Source of the DNA: Dietzia lutea
GTDB taxonomy: Bacteria > Actinomycetota > Actinomycetes > Mycobacteriales > Mycobacteriaceae
Direction: 5' to 3'
Length of the DNA: 64,000 nt
NCBI RefSeq assembly: GCF_003096075.1
Contig: NZ_CP015449.1
Location: 992,001 to 1,056,000 of the forward strand
Below, piece after piece: positions 1-9,598 of the stretch. How positions within the stretch are numbered: the stretch's first letter is position 1; the number at the start of each line of letters is the position of its first letter. The translations under genes and the position numbers were made by a program. Below the pieces are notes generated by a model. That model worked only from the letters and a program-made list of their open reading frames with translations, did no database searches and was not told where the DNA came from.

Positions 1-1349
1 TGTTCGGCACCGATGGGGTCCGTGGGCTCGCCAACCGGACCCTCACCGTCGACCTGGCGGTCCGGCTCGGTGCGGCGGCCGCCGCGGTCCTCGCCACCGA
101 GACCGGTCTCGCGCCCGACGACGCGGGCGCGCGCCCACTCGCGGTCGTGGGTCGCGACCCGCGCGTCTCGGGGGAGATGCTGGAGGCCGCCCTCGCGGCG
201 GGGCTGGCCAGTCAGGGCGTCGACGTCCTGCTGGTGGGTGAGGTGCCGACCCCGGCCGTGGCCCATCTGACGGGCCGGCACGACGCCGCGCTCGGCGCCG
301 TCATCTCCGCCTCGCACAACGCCATGCCGGACAACGGCATCAAGTTCTTCGCCGCGGGCGGTCACAAACTCGGTGACGAGGTCGAGGACCGGATCGAGGC
401 CGCCCTCACCGAAGGCGCCATCACCGGGCCGACCGGGTCGGCGATCGGCCGGATCTCCCGTGCGACCCCCGAGGACGCCCTGGACAGCTATGTCGGCCAT
501 CTGCTCAGCGCCACGCCGGCCCGGTTGGACGGACTCCGCGTCGTCGTCGACTGCGCAAACGGCGCCGCCAGCGTCGCCGCACCGCGCGCCTACCGCGAGG
601 CGGGCGCGACGGTGATCGAGATCCACTCCAGTCCCGACGGCTACAACATCAACGACAACTGCGGTTCCACCCACCTCGACGACGTACGTGCCGCGGTCCG
701 CGAGCACGGCGCGGACCTCGGGCTCGCCCACGACGGGGACGCCGACCGCTGCCTCGCGGTGGACTCCACCGGCGAGGTCGTCGACGGTGACCAGATCATG
801 GCGATCCTGGCCCTGGCCATGCGGGACGCCGGCGAGCTCGCGGGCGACGCCCTCGTCGCCACCTTCATGAGCAACCTCGGTCTCAAGGTGGCGATGCGGG
901 AGGCCGGCATCGAGGTCACGGAGACCAAGGTCGGCGACCGGTACGTCCTCGAGCGCCTCCGCGAGGGTGGATACAGCCTCGGCGGCGAGCAGTCCGGTCA
1001 CCTCGTCCTTCCCGCGCACGCGACCACCGGGGACGGTGTCCTCACCGGGCTGCGCATCATGGCGCGGATGGCCGAGACGGGCAGGTCGCTGGCCGAGCTG
1101 GCCTCCGTGATGACGGTGCTGCCCCAGATCCTCATCAATGTGCCGGTGGAGGACAAGGCCGCGGTCGTGGCGTCCCCGGCGGTCGGCGACGCGGTCGCCG
1201 CCGAGGAACTGCGGCTCGGCGCCACCGGCCGCGTCCTGCTCCGCCCCTCGGGGACCGAGCACCTGGTCCGCGTGATGGTCGAGGCAGAGGACGCGGAGTT
1301 GGCCCGCGAGGTCGCCGAGCGGCTCGCGGGCGTCGTCGTCGCCGTCTGA
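1..1349 (+). CDS. glmM: Phosphoglucosamine mutase GlmM (5' end cut by window)
   Basis: Interconverts glucosamine-6-phosphate and glucosamine-1-phosphate in the cytoplasm, the step before UDP-GlcNAc for peptidoglycan. Codons begin at base 3 with [12 protein letters not shown], the usual GlmM N-terminus, so only about four residues are missing. The phosphoserine loop ISASHN is present with the serine codon at 312-314, although the proline that normally follows is alanine. The metal loop DGDADRC, the sugar loop GEQSGH and the C-terminal phosphate-binding [11 protein letters not shown] are all intact. The gene lies just before glmS, the preceding enzyme of the same pathway, with one opposed gene in between, as in mycobacteria. 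Confidence 0.97.
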   Translation, partial: FGTDGVRGLANRTLTVDLAVRLGAAAAAVLATETGLAPDDAGARPLAVVGRDPRVSGEMLEAALAAGLASQGVDVLLVGEVPTPAVAHLTGRHDAALGAVISASHNAMPDNGIKFFAAGGHKLGDEVEDRIEAALTEGAITGPTGSAIGRISRATPEDALDSYVGHLLSATPARLDGLRVVVDCANGAASVAAPRAYREAGATVIEIHSSPDGYNINDNCGSTHLDDVRAAVREHGADLGLAHDGDADRCLAVDSTGEVVDGDQIMAILALAMRDAGELAGDALVATFMSNLGLKVAMREAGIEVTETKVGDRYVLERLREGGYSLGGEQSGHLVLPAHATTGDGVLTGLRIMARMAETGRSLAELASVMTVLPQILINVPVEDKAAVVASPAVGDAVAAEELRLGATGRVLLRPSGTEHLVRVMVEAEDAELAREVAERLAGVVVAV

Positions 1350-1383
1350 CTCGTGCCTCCTCCCGGCGGTCGGGCTCGTGTCG

Positions 1384-1416
1384 CCCGGCCGCCGGTTCTG
1401 CGGACCGGCCGCCGGG
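1384..1416. terminator. Imperfect hairpin between convergent glmM and hydrolase gene
   Basis: Two 13-base arms (1384-1396 and 1404-1416) pair with two central mismatches around a 7-base loop, between the stop codons of two convergent genes. There is no T-run, so termination is inferred from position and GC-rich stem only. Confidence 0.4.
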
Positions 1417-1424
1417 CGGTCCGC

Positions 1425-2306
1425 TCAGCCGCCGGTGAAGGACTTGAACAGCTTGAGCAACGGCGGTGTCGTGGCCAGCGGGTCGTCTCCCGGCTCCTCG
1501 AGCATCTCGTCCGTCACGGGGACCGCGTCCTTGAACCCGGCCTCGGGATCAGCGAACGCGGCATAGGTGTCGTCACCGGCGAGGGTGGCCAGCAGGTAGC
1601 CGGCGAGCTGCGGCCGGACGGTCCGATGCGTGCGGCGGTCCGGGTCGGCCAGGCCGATCCGCTCGATCAGCGCGTTGCGCTCGACCAACCCGCCCTCGAT
1701 CGCCTTGTCCAGTCGCCGGTGCACGAGGTCGGCCCGCCACGCGAGGTGTAGTGCCCGCGCGTCCTCGGCGTGGACGCCGCCGGCGGCGGACAGAAGCAGC
1801 GCGGGGGAGTCGATGGTCATGGCCCGCTCCGCGGCCGAGGGGACCGTCTCGGTGGGGAAGACCATCGCGACAGCGTCGATGTCGGTGCGCTGGGAGGCCA
1901 GCAGCGTGGACACGCCCGCGCCGAGGCCGTGACCGGCCAGGCCGATGCGACGCGGATCCGCGCGGACCGACCCGCGACCGAGGGTCGCCTGGAGGGTGTC
2001 CTCGATCGCCGCGGACAGGTGGTCCGCGTAGTGCTGGTGGTTCGGGCGTAAGCCGAGATCGGTGGCGGGTGCCACCACGACGAAGCCCCACGACGCGAGG
2101 TGCTTGAGGGTGTCGACGTAGTGATGTGGCCCGCGGGTCCAGTCGTGGGCCCATCCCACGACGGGCGCGGGCGACGGGGCGTCGCGCGGGACGTAGACGA
2201 CGCCGGGGGTACCGGTGAATCCGAGGTCACCCCTGTCGACGGCGTGGGGTCCGCGTCGACCCACCCTGGCGTGCAGTTCCTTGGTCTTCTTGGCCACGAT
2301 GGCCAC
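1425..2306 (-). CDS. Alpha/beta-hydrolase-fold protein lacking the usual nucleophile
   Basis: About 293 residues. The fold is suggested by the dienelactone-hydrolase/chlorophyllase-like stretch GVVYVPRDAPSPAPVVGWAHD and by the nucleophile-elbow region. There the sequence reads GLAGHGLGAG, so the GxSxG serine is replaced by glycine (about residue 127). Ordinary hydrolase activity is therefore doubtful. It sits opposite and between glmM and glmS, the position of the uncharacterised Rv3438 in M. tuberculosis. I chose the GTG at 2306 because GAGG lies about eight bases upstream; a GTG at 2297 and a longer frame overlapping glmS are alternatives. Function unknown. Confidence 0.75.
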   Translation of the reverse strand: MAIVAKKTKELHARVGRRGPHAVDRGDLGFTGTPGVVYVPRDAPSPAPVVGWAHDWTRGPHHYVDTLKHLASWGFVVVAPATDLGLRPNHQHYADHLSAAIEDTLQATLGRGSVRADPRRIGLAGHGLGAGVSTLLASQRTDIDAVAMVFPTETVPSAAERAMTIDSPALLLSAAGGVHAEDARALHLAWRADLVHRRLDKAIEGGLVERNALIERIGLADPDRRTHRTVRPQLAGYLLATLAGDDTYAAFADPEAGFKDAVPVTDEMLEEPGDDPLATTPPLLKLFKSFTGG

Positions 2307-2370
2307 AGTATCGCCTCGGGGGCGCGAAGGGTGCCTGGGCTGTCGGACCTCCTGGCTACACTTAGCGCCC

Positions 2371-4227
2371 ATGTGCGGAATCGTCGGTTATGTCGGGCAT
2401 CGCCCCGCCCTCCCTGTCGTCGTCGAGGCCCTGCGGCGGATGGAGTACCGCGGCTACGACTCGGCGGGCGTCGCCGTCCTCGACGGCTCGGGGGCCTCCC
2501 GGGTGGAGAAGAAGGAGGGCAAGCTCGCCAACCTCGAGGCCGCGCTCGCGGCCGCGGGTGAGGGCGGCTTCCCGGGGTCGACCGGCATCGGTCACACCCG
2601 GTGGGCGACGCACGGGCGCCCGAGTGACCGCAACGCGCACCCTCACGTCTCCGGCGATGTCGCGATCGTGCACAACGGGATCATCGAGAACTTCGCGCCG
2701 CTCCGCGCCGAGCTCGAGGCCGCGGGCGTCGAGCTCGAGTCGGACACCGACTCGGAGGTCGCGGCCCACCTCCTGCGCCGCGAGATGGAGTCGGGTGGCA
2801 GCGGCGGGGACTTCGTCGCCGCGTGCCGCACGGTGCTCCGTCGCCTCGAAGGCGCCTTCACACTGGTGTTCAGCCACGCCGCCCACCCGGACGTCCTGGT
2901 GGCCGCGCGGCGCTCGACCCCGCTCGTGCTTGGCGTCGGCGAGGGTGAGATGTTCCTGGGCTCCGACGTCGCGGCGTTCATCGAGCACACCCGCGACGCC
3001 ATCGAGCTGGGACAGGACAACGTCGTGGTCCTGCGCGCGGACTCGTACGAGATCACCGATTTCGCCGGCGAGCCCTCCGAGGGCCGTCCCTTCTACATCG
3101 ACTGGGACCTGGCCGCCGCCGAGAAGGGCGGCTACGACTACTTCATGCTCAAGGAGATCGCCGAGCAGCCCGGGGCGGTCGCCGACACCCTGCTCGGTCA
3201 CTTCCAGGACGGTCGCATCGTGCTGGACGAGCAGCGGATGAGCGACCAGGACCTTCGTGACATCGACAAGGTGTTCATCGTGGCCTGCGGCAGTGCCTAC
3301 CACTCGGGCATGGTCGCCAAGTACGCGATCGAGCACTGGACCCGGCTCCCATGCGAGGTCGAGATCGCCTCGGAGTTCCGCTACCGCGACCCGGTCCTGG
3401 ACCGCTCCACGCTCGTGGTGGCCATCTCCCAGTCCGGCGAGACCGCGGACACCCTCGAGGCGGTCCGCCACGCCAAGACCCAGAAGGCGCGCGTTCTGGC
3501 GGTGTGCAACACCAACGGTTCGCAGATCCCGCGCGAGGCGGACGCCGTCCTGTACACGCACGCCGGTCCGGAGATCGGTGTCGCCTCCACCAAGGCGTAC
3601 CTCGCGCAGATCACGGCCAACTACCTGGTCGGTCTCGCGCTCGCGCAGGCACGCGGCACCAAGTACCCGGACGAGGTGGCGGCCGAGTTCCGCCAGCTCG
3701 AGCGCATGCCCGAGGACATCCAGAAGGTCGTCGACTCCCTGGACCCGGTGCGGGGGATCGCCCGCGAGCTCGCCGGCTCCAAGTCGGTGCTGTTCCTCGG
3801 CCGCCACGTGGGGTACCCCACGGCACTGGAGGGCGCGCTCAAGCTCAAGGAGCTGGCGTACATGCACGCCGAGGGCTTCCCGGCAGGCGAGCTCAAGCAC
3901 GGCCCGATCGCCCTCATCGAGGAGGGCATGCCGGTCTTCATCGTGATGCCGCCGGTCGAGGGTCGCGGGGTGCTCCACTCCAAGCTGGTGAGTAACATCC
4001 AGGAGATCCGGGCCCGCGGCGCGCGGACCATCGTGATCGCCGAGGAAGGCGACGAGGTGGCCCGGCCCCTGTCGGACTACTTCATCCCGATCCCGGCCTC
4101 GACCACTCTTCTCCAGCCGCTGCTGGCCACCATCCCGTACCAGGCGTTCGCCGCCGAGGTCGCCGCCGCGCGCGGGTACGACGTGGACAAGCCCCGCAAT
4201 CTCGCCAAGTCCGTCACGGTGGAGTGA
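2371..4227 (+). CDS. glmS: Glutamine--fructose-6-phosphate aminotransferase GlmS
   Basis: Makes glucosamine-6-phosphate from fructose-6-phosphate and glutamine, the entry to amino-sugar and cell-wall synthesis. 618 residues. The start is fixed by MCGIVGYVGHRPA: Cys2 becomes the N-terminal nucleophile of the glutaminase domain after Met removal. The first ~230 residues are the Ntn amidotransferase, followed by two SIS sugar-isomerase domains. The C-terminus carries HAEGFPAGELKHGPIALI and ends in NLAKSVTVE, typical of the family. A -10 element TACACT at 2357-2362 lies eight bases before the ATG, predicting a leaderless transcript. Confidence 0.98.
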   Translation: MCGIVGYVGHRPALPVVVEALRRMEYRGYDSAGVAVLDGSGASRVEKKEGKLANLEAALAAAGEGGFPGSTGIGHTRWATHGRPSDRNAHPHVSGDVAIVHNGIIENFAPLRAELEAAGVELESDTDSEVAAHLLRREMESGGSGGDFVAACRTVLRRLEGAFTLVFSHAAHPDVLVAARRSTPLVLGVGEGEMFLGSDVAAFIEHTRDAIELGQDNVVVLRADSYEITDFAGEPSEGRPFYIDWDLAAAEKGGYDYFMLKEIAEQPGAVADTLLGHFQDGRIVLDEQRMSDQDLRDIDKVFIVACGSAYHSGMVAKYAIEHWTRLPCEVEIASEFRYRDPVLDRSTLVVAISQSGETADTLEAVRHAKTQKARVLAVCNTNGSQIPREADAVLYTHAGPEIGVASTKAYLAQITANYLVGLALAQARGTKYPDEVAAEFRQLERMPEDIQKVVDSLDPVRGIARELAGSKSVLFLGRHVGYPTALEGALKLKELAYMHAEGFPAGELKHGPIALIEEGMPVFIVMPPVEGRGVLHSKLVSNIQEIRARGARTIVIAEEGDEVARPLSDYFIPIPASTTLLQPLLATIPYQAFAAEVAAARGYDVDKPRNLAKSVTVE

Positions 4228-4249
4228 CCCGCCCCGCGGTAGGCAGATC

Positions 4250-5803
4250 ATGAGGCGCGCCCATCCCGTCGAGGTCATCCGCGCCGCGGAACGTCCGCTC
4301 ATCGAGGCGGCCGCCGCGGCCGGGGACCCCGACGCGGTGATGCGGCGCGCCGCCGCGGGCGTCGCCCACCACACAGCGGCGCTGCTGCGCGAGCGCACCG
4401 GCGGAGTCTACGGCCGCTCCGTGCTGCTGCTGGTGGGCAGCGGGGACAACGGCGGGGACGCCCTGTACGCGGGCGCGATCCTGCGGGGCCGCGGATGCCG
4501 CGTGGAGGCCGTTCTGTCGAGCCCGGACCGGGCGCACGAACGCGGTCTCGCCGCCCTGCGCCGCGCCGGCGGGCGGGTCCGGGGCGTGGAGTCCGTGGGC
4601 TCCCACGTACCCGTCCCCGACGTGGCCGTCGACGGCGTGGTCGGTCTGAACGGGAGGGGACCGCTGCGCGACCCGGCGGCGCGGATCGTCGGGAGCCTGG
4701 CCGCGGCCGGTGTGCCGTGGGTGGCGGTGGACCTGCCCAGCGGAGTCGACGCCGATACGGGCACCGTCCACGAGCCGCACGTGCGGGCGACGCTCACCGT
4801 CACCTTCGGCCTGCTGCGCCGTGCGCACCTGCTCGCCTCGCCGGAGTGTGGCCGCGTCGAGCTGGTGGATATCGGCCTGACCGAACCGTCGGCCGGTCCG
4901 GACGCCGTGCAGTGCCCGGACCCCGCCGAGGTGGGGCGCCACTGGCCGGTGCCGGGGCTGGACGACGACAAGTACACGCAGGGCGTGGTCGCGGTGCGCG
5001 CCGGGTCCGAGCGGTACCCGGGCGCGGCGGTGCTGTGCGTGTCGGCGGCGGTGGCGGCCACGTCCGGGATGGTGCGGTACGTGGGATCGGGGGCGGACGC
5101 GGTGCTGGCCGCCCGCCCCGAGGTGGTGTGCCACCCGACGGTCGCCGACGCCGGTCGCGCCCAGGCGTGGATCGTGGGGCCCGGCGGCGGGACGGGGCCG
5201 GACGCGGTGGCGGACATCGACGCGGTCCTCGCGGAGGGGCGGCCGACGGTGCTCGACGCGGACGCCCTCACCTGCGTCGCCACCCACCCGGTCCTGCTGC
5301 GGAGCGCCACCGCGCCGGTGCTGCTCACCCCGCACGCCGGCGAGTTCGACCGGCTCACCGGCGGGTGGGATCGCGGCGACCGCCCCGGCGCGCTGCGCCG
5401 GTACGTCGCGGGCCTGCGGGACCGTGGGATCGAGGCGACGGTGCTGCTCAAGGGGCGCGTCACCCTGGTCGACGACGGCGAGACGACGTTCGCGGTGGAC
5501 TCCGGTTCCTCGTGGGCCGCCACGGCCGGTTCGGGCGATGTGCTGTCCGGGATCGTGGGCGCGTTGCTGGCGAGCGGCAGGGCGGTGTCCGGATCTCCGG
5601 CGTGGCCGGCGGTCGAGGCGGCCACGGTGCACGGTGAGGCCGCACGCCGGGCGGCGCACCGACACACCGTGGGCGCGGGCGGTGCTCACAGGGGCCCGGG
5701 CGCGCCGATCGGTGCCTCCGACCTGCTGGCCGCGATCCCGGGGACGATCTCGGCGCTGCGGGGGCGGGAATCGCTGCCCCACGGCGCTTTTTGGCAGAAT
5801 TGA
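4250..5803 (+). CDS. nnrD: Bifunctional NAD(P)H-hydrate epimerase / ADP-dependent dehydratase
   Basis: Repairs hydrated NAD(P)H. 517 residues with two domains in order: an N-terminal YjeF_N epimerase (NnrE, roughly residues 1-215, with VGSGDNGGDALYAG) and a C-terminal ribokinase-like dehydratase (NnrD, roughly 220-510, with LTPHAGEFDRL and the nucleotide/catalytic motif TAGSGDVLSGIVGALL). Such fusions are common in bacteria. It opens a run of co-directional genes: alr starts five bases after its stop. The glmS stop is 22 bases upstream, so read-through from glmS is possible. Confidence 0.95.
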   Translation: MRRAHPVEVIRAAERPLIEAAAAAGDPDAVMRRAAAGVAHHTAALLRERTGGVYGRSVLLLVGSGDNGGDALYAGAILRGRGCRVEAVLSSPDRAHERGLAALRRAGGRVRGVESVGSHVPVPDVAVDGVVGLNGRGPLRDPAARIVGSLAAAGVPWVAVDLPSGVDADTGTVHEPHVRATLTVTFGLLRRAHLLASPECGRVELVDIGLTEPSAGPDAVQCPDPAEVGRHWPVPGLDDDKYTQGVVAVRAGSERYPGAAVLCVSAAVAATSGMVRYVGSGADAVLAARPEVVCHPTVADAGRAQAWIVGPGGGTGPDAVADIDAVLAEGRPTVLDADALTCVATHPVLLRSATAPVLLTPHAGEFDRLTGGWDRGDRPGALRRYVAGLRDRGIEATVLLKGRVTLVDDGETTFAVDSGSSWAATAGSGDVLSGIVGALLASGRAVSGSPAWPAVEAATVHGEAARRAAHRHTVGAGGAHRGPGAPIGASDLLAAIPGTISALRGRESLPHGAFWQN

Positions 5804-5807
5804 CAGA

Positions 5808-7025
5808 ATGGCTCCAGTTGTCCCCCCGGCACCGTGCCGCGCCGAGATCGATCTGGACGCGATCGAGCACAACAGTCGCGTCCTCGTCCGGTCTGCCCGC
5901 GGGGCGCGGGTCATGGCCGTGGTCAAGGCCGACGCCTACGGGCACGGCGCCGTCCCCGTCTCCCTGGCCGCGCTGCGCGGGGGCGCCCACGCGCTGGGGG
6001 TGACCACCATCGCCGAGGCCCTGCAGCTGCGGTCGGCGGGCATCGACGCGGAGATCCTCGCGTGGCTCTACTCCGCCTGGGACGACGTCCGCGCGGCGGT
6101 CGAGGCGGACGTCGACCTCGCGATCCCCAGCCCGGCCCACCTGGACACCGTCCTGGAGGCCGCGCGCCGCACGGGCCGTCGTGCCCGCGTCACCCCCAAG
6201 ATCGACACCGGCCTCGCGCGGTCCGGCATCTCCCTCGAGGAGTGGCCGGCCGTGCTCGAGCGGCTCGTCACGGCCACGGCCGGCGGGCTGGTCGAGGTCA
6301 CGGGGCTGATGGCCCACTTCGCGCACGCGGACGACCCGGGTAACCCGGTCATCGACCTGCAGGTGGCTCGGCTCCACGAGTGCGTGGCCCAGGCACGCGG
6401 TCGTGGCCTGGAGTGCCCGGTCAACCATCACGCGAACTCGGCGGCGACGCTCACCCGGCCCGAGGACGGCTTCGAGATGGTCCGCCCGGGCATCGCGTTG
6501 TACGGCCTCAACCCGGTCGAGGGACTCGAGGTGGACCTGGTGCCCGCCATGACGTTCTCGGCCGAGGTGCTCATGGTGAAGCGGCTGGCCGCGGGGCAGG
6601 GCGTGAGCTACGGGCACACGTGGCACGCCCCCCTCGACACGACCGTCGCCCTCATCGCGGCGGGTTACGCCGACGGCGTGTGGCGGCTGCTCTCGGGCCG
6701 GCTGGACGTCTCGATCGGCGGGCGGCGCTATCCGAACGTCGGCCGCGTGTGCATGGACCAGTTCGTCGTCGACCTCGGACCCGACCCCGGCCAGGCGGTG
6801 CGGGTGGGGGACACGGCCGTGTTGTTCGGCACGGGCGCCGACGGAGGGCCCACCGCCGCCGAGTGGGCCGAGACCCTGGGCACCATCCACTACGAGGTGG
6901 TCACCGCCGTGCGCGGCCGCGCCGAGCGCCACCACGTGGTGCACGGCACCCACGCCGCGCCGTCCGCGCGTGGGACCCACGCCGTCGCGCGGAGCGGCGA
7001 CGCCGCGCCGGGGGCCGGGGGATGA
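5808..7025 (+). CDS. alr: Alanine racemase
   Basis: PLP enzyme that makes D-alanine for peptidoglycan. 405 residues. The PLP lysine lies in MAVVKADAYGHGA near the N-terminus and the catalytic tyrosine region is GVSYGHTW in the C-terminal beta domain. MVRPGIALYGLNP is another family signature. The last ~25 residues are an Ala/His/Gly-rich tail that looks dispensable. The start ATG follows the epimerase stop by four bases. The 3' end overlaps the next gene by ATGA, implying translational coupling. Confidence 0.97.
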   Translation: MAPVVPPAPCRAEIDLDAIEHNSRVLVRSARGARVMAVVKADAYGHGAVPVSLAALRGGAHALGVTTIAEALQLRSAGIDAEILAWLYSAWDDVRAAVEADVDLAIPSPAHLDTVLEAARRTGRRARVTPKIDTGLARSGISLEEWPAVLERLVTATAGGLVEVTGLMAHFAHADDPGNPVIDLQVARLHECVAQARGRGLECPVNHHANSAATLTRPEDGFEMVRPGIALYGLNPVEGLEVDLVPAMTFSAEVLMVKRLAAGQGVSYGHTWHAPLDTTVALIAAGYADGVWRLLSGRLDVSIGGRRYPNVGRVCMDQFVVDLGPDPGQAVRVGDTAVLFGTGADGGPTAAEWAETLGTIHYEVVTAVRGRAERHHVVHGTHAAPSARGTHAVARSGDAAPGAGG

Positions 7026-8263
7026 GCGAGGACCACGACGACGAGGTCGGCGACGACCAGCGCGGTGGGCCCCGGCTGCGTCTCCCGAAACGGCCCGAGC
7101 GGTCGGCCGCCGAGATACCGGTCGAGGTCCGACCGCCCGAGGTGGCCGGGGGCACGCCGCGCGACGCGGAGGCGGTCGCCGAAAGGATCCGGACGCCCGG
7201 TGGTCTGCGCGCGGGCCTGAGCGCGCTCGGCGCCGCCACCCTGGGTTCGGTGGTCACACTGCTGCCCGGCCGACGCGCCAACGACCCGTGGGCCGGCGAG
7301 GACATGTGGGAACTCGGGGTGGACCGGGGCTCGATGGTCGCCGCGACCGATGGTGTCCCGCTCGCGGTGCGCGAGGCGGGGCCGACCGACGCGCCGATGA
7401 CGGTCGTGTTCGTCCACGGCTACACCCTGTCGATGGACACCTGGCACTTCCAGCGCAGGCACCTGGCCGACCGGTTCGGCTCCGAGATCCGGATGGTCTT
7501 CTACGACCAGCGCGGGCACGGCCTGAGCGGGGCCGGCTCGCGGAAGAACGCGACCATCGACCAGCTGTCCCGGGACCTCGACACCGTCATCTCGGCGACC
7601 GCGCCCGCAGGGCCCGTCGTCGTGATCGGCCACTCGATGGGCGGGATGACCGTGATGGGGTTCGCCGCCCGGCACCCCGAGACGGTCCGGGAGCGCGTCC
7701 TGGGGGTCGGGCTGGTCTCCACCGCGATGGCGGAGCTCTCGGAGGCCGGGCTCGGGGCGGTGCTCGACAACAGAAGCGTGGCCCGCCTCGCCGGGCTGGC
7801 GGGCCGCAGCCCCGGCGTGTTCACCAGCAGCCGACGTGCGCTCGGGGCGATCATCTCACCGTTCATCTACGGCGGGTCGTTCGGAGACCCCGCCACGGTC
7901 AGTCCCACCGTCGCCCGGTTCGTGGACAAGCTCATCGCCTCGACCGACGTGCTGACCATCGCCAACTTCTTCGAGACCCTCACGCGGCACGACGAGTCGG
8001 CCGCCATGCCAGTCCTGCGCGAGGTCCGCACGACGGTCCTCAGCGGCGACCGGGACCTGCTCACCCCGCTGGACCGGTCGGTCGACATCGTCGAGGAGCT
8101 CCCCGACGCCGAGTTCGTCGTGGTCCCGGGCGCCGGGCACATGGTGATGCTCGAGGAGCCCGCGCACGTGTCCGAGGTGTTGGGTGACCTCGTGGCCGAC
8201 GCGATCATCGAGTGGCGCCGCCTCGAGCGGGCGGGTCGCGCCGACGGGAGCCGGACGTCGTGA
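7022..8263 (+). CDS. Alpha/beta hydrolase in the alr-tsa operon
   Basis: 413 residues. The N-terminal ~100 residues are charged and probably disordered, then a hydrophobic stretch (GLSALGAATLGSVVTLLPG), then a classical alpha/beta-hydrolase domain. The oxyanion region is VVFVHGYTLSMDTW, the nucleophile elbow is VVIGHSMGGM, an acid lies near LSGDRDLLTP and the histidine is in VPGAGHMVMLEEP. The triad is therefore complete, but the substrate cannot be told. ATGA overlap with alr upstream and GTGA overlap with tsaE downstream show it belongs to the operon. Related hydrolases occupy this slot in other Mycobacteriales, so esterase or lipase annotations elsewhere are plausible but unproven. Confidence 0.9.
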   Translation: MSEDHDDEVGDDQRGGPRLRLPKRPERSAAEIPVEVRPPEVAGGTPRDAEAVAERIRTPGGLRAGLSALGAATLGSVVTLLPGRRANDPWAGEDMWELGVDRGSMVAATDGVPLAVREAGPTDAPMTVVFVHGYTLSMDTWHFQRRHLADRFGSEIRMVFYDQRGHGLSGAGSRKNATIDQLSRDLDTVISATAPAGPVVVIGHSMGGMTVMGFAARHPETVRERVLGVGLVSTAMAELSEAGLGAVLDNRSVARLAGLAGRSPGVFTSSRRALGAIISPFIYGGSFGDPATVSPTVARFVDKLIASTDVLTIANFFETLTRHDESAAMPVLREVRTTVLSGDRDLLTPLDRSVDIVEELPDAEFVVVPGAGHMVMLEEPAHVSEVLGDLVADAIIEWRRLERAGRADGSRTS

Positions 8264-8781
8264 CGATCGAGGTGCCGGGGGAGCGCGACCTGCCGACGGT
8301 CGAGGACACGCGCGCGCTGGGCGTCGAGCTGGCCGGACTGCTCCGCGCCGGCGACGTGGTGGTGCTCGACGGCCCGCTCGGCGCGGGCAAGACCGCCCTG
8401 ACGACCGGGATCGCCGCCGGCCTCGGCGTGCGGGGCCGGGTGACCTCGCCGACCTTCGTCATCGCGCGCCGCCACCCGCCCACGACGCCCGGTGGCCCGG
8501 GGCTCGTCCACGTCGACGCCTACCGTCTTCTCGGCGGTCAGGACCCGGACGGGACGCGGCCCACGACGGGCGACCTGGCCGACCAACTCGAGTCCCTCGA
8601 CCTGGACTCGGCCCTCGACACCGACGTCGTGGTGGTCGAATGGGGCGCCGGGTTCGTCGACTCGCTCGTCGAGGCCCCGCTCGTGGTGGCCCTGCGCCGG
8701 CCCGACGGCACCGACGTGCGCACCGCCGGCTGGAGCCGGGGCGCCTCGACCGGTCGCGCGGCCGGCCCGGCGGTACCCTGA
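8260..8781 (+). CDS. tsaE: tRNA t6A biosynthesis ATPase TsaE
   Basis: P-loop ATPase that supports the TsaB-TsaD complex making N6-threonylcarbamoyladenosine at A37 of ANN-decoding tRNAs. 173 residues from the GTG at 8260, which overlaps the previous stop as GTGA. Walker A is GPLGAGKTAL, followed by the family motif TSPTFVI; a VHVDAYRL segment and the acidic WGAGF region follow. Operon partners tsaB and tsaD lie immediately downstream. Confidence 0.95.
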   Translation: MTIEVPGERDLPTVEDTRALGVELAGLLRAGDVVVLDGPLGAGKTALTTGIAAGLGVRGRVTSPTFVIARRHPPTTPGGPGLVHVDAYRLLGGQDPDGTRPTTGDLADQLESLDLDSALDTDVVVVEWGAGFVDSLVEAPLVVALRRPDGTDVRTAGWSRGASTGRAAGPAVP

Positions 8782-8785
8782 CCTC

Positions 8786-9598
8786 GTGCTGGTCCTCGCC
8801 GTCGACACCTCGACCCCCTTCGTCACCGCGGGGGTGTGCCGCCTCGTGCCCGGTGACGACGGCCCTGTGGTCGAGACGCTTGGCACCCGCGTCACCGAGG
8901 ACGCCCGCGCCCACGCGGAACTGTTGACCCCGCACATCCTCGACTGCCTCGCCGAGGCCGGCCTGGCCGCGGACGGCCTCGACGCCGTGGTGGTGGGCAC
9001 CGGCCCGGGGCCGTTCACCGGGCTGCGGGTCGGGATGGCCACCGCCGCCGCGTTCGCCGACGCCCTCGGCAGACCGGTCCACGGGGTGTGCTCGCTCGAC
9101 GGGCTCGCGGCCACCGCGCGCGCTGCCGGGGCCGGCGGGGACCTCGTCGTCGTCACCGATGCCCGTCGCCGCGAGGCGTATCACGCCCGCTACTCACCAC
9201 AGGGCGTGCGGACGTCGGGTCCCGCGGTGGGGCCCGCCGCCGACATCGACGTCGAGGGCGCCGACCACCTCGCCGGGGACCCCGCCCGTCTGCGGGAGGT
9301 CAGCGACGCCCACGGCTCCGCCGCCTCCCACGGTCCCACCGCCGCTCCCGGTGATCACCGCTCCACCGCCGCTCGCGGTGACCACGGCGCCGTCGCGCGC
9401 GGCGCGGGCGACCCGCTGCCGCGCGTCCTCGACGGCGTGTACGCGCCCGACCCCGCCGGACTCGTCACCGCGGCGGCCGACGCCCTGCTCGCCGGCGCGA
9501 CACCGGCCCCGCTCGAGCCTCTCTACCTGCGACGCCCCGATGCGGTCCCGCCCCGGCGCGTCGAACCCTCCGGGGCCCTGCGCGGGGTGGGGCGATGA
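8786..9598 (+). CDS. tsaB: tRNA t6A biosynthesis protein TsaB
   Basis: Non-catalytic partner of TsaD in t6A synthesis. 270 residues starting at GTG 8786 ([16 protein letters not shown], the ASKHA-fold opening), with [17 protein letters not shown]. Residues ~173-210 are an Ala/Gly/His/Asp-rich low-complexity insertion with internal repeats, unlike compact TsaB proteins and probably a surface loop. A TACCCT element at 8774-8779 lies six bases before the GTG, so an internal leaderless promoter is possible in addition to read-through from tsaE. Confidence 0.92.
   Translation: MLVLAVDTSTPFVTAGVCRLVPGDDGPVVETLGTRVTEDARAHAELLTPHILDCLAEAGLAADGLDAVVVGTGPGPFTGLRVGMATAAAFADALGRPVHGVCSLDGLAATARAAGAGGDLVVVTDARRREAYHARYSPQGVRTSGPAVGPAADIDVEGADHLAGDPARLREVSDAHGSAASHGPTAAPGDHRSTAARGDHGAVARGAGDPLPRVLDGVYAPDPAGLVTAAADALLAGATPAPLEPLYLRRPDAVPPRRVEPSGALRGVGR

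Noticed and set aside
2362-4398. 678-codon minus-strand frame opposite glmS
   Set aside because: Shadow of glmS third-codon-position GC bias; no recognisable domain.
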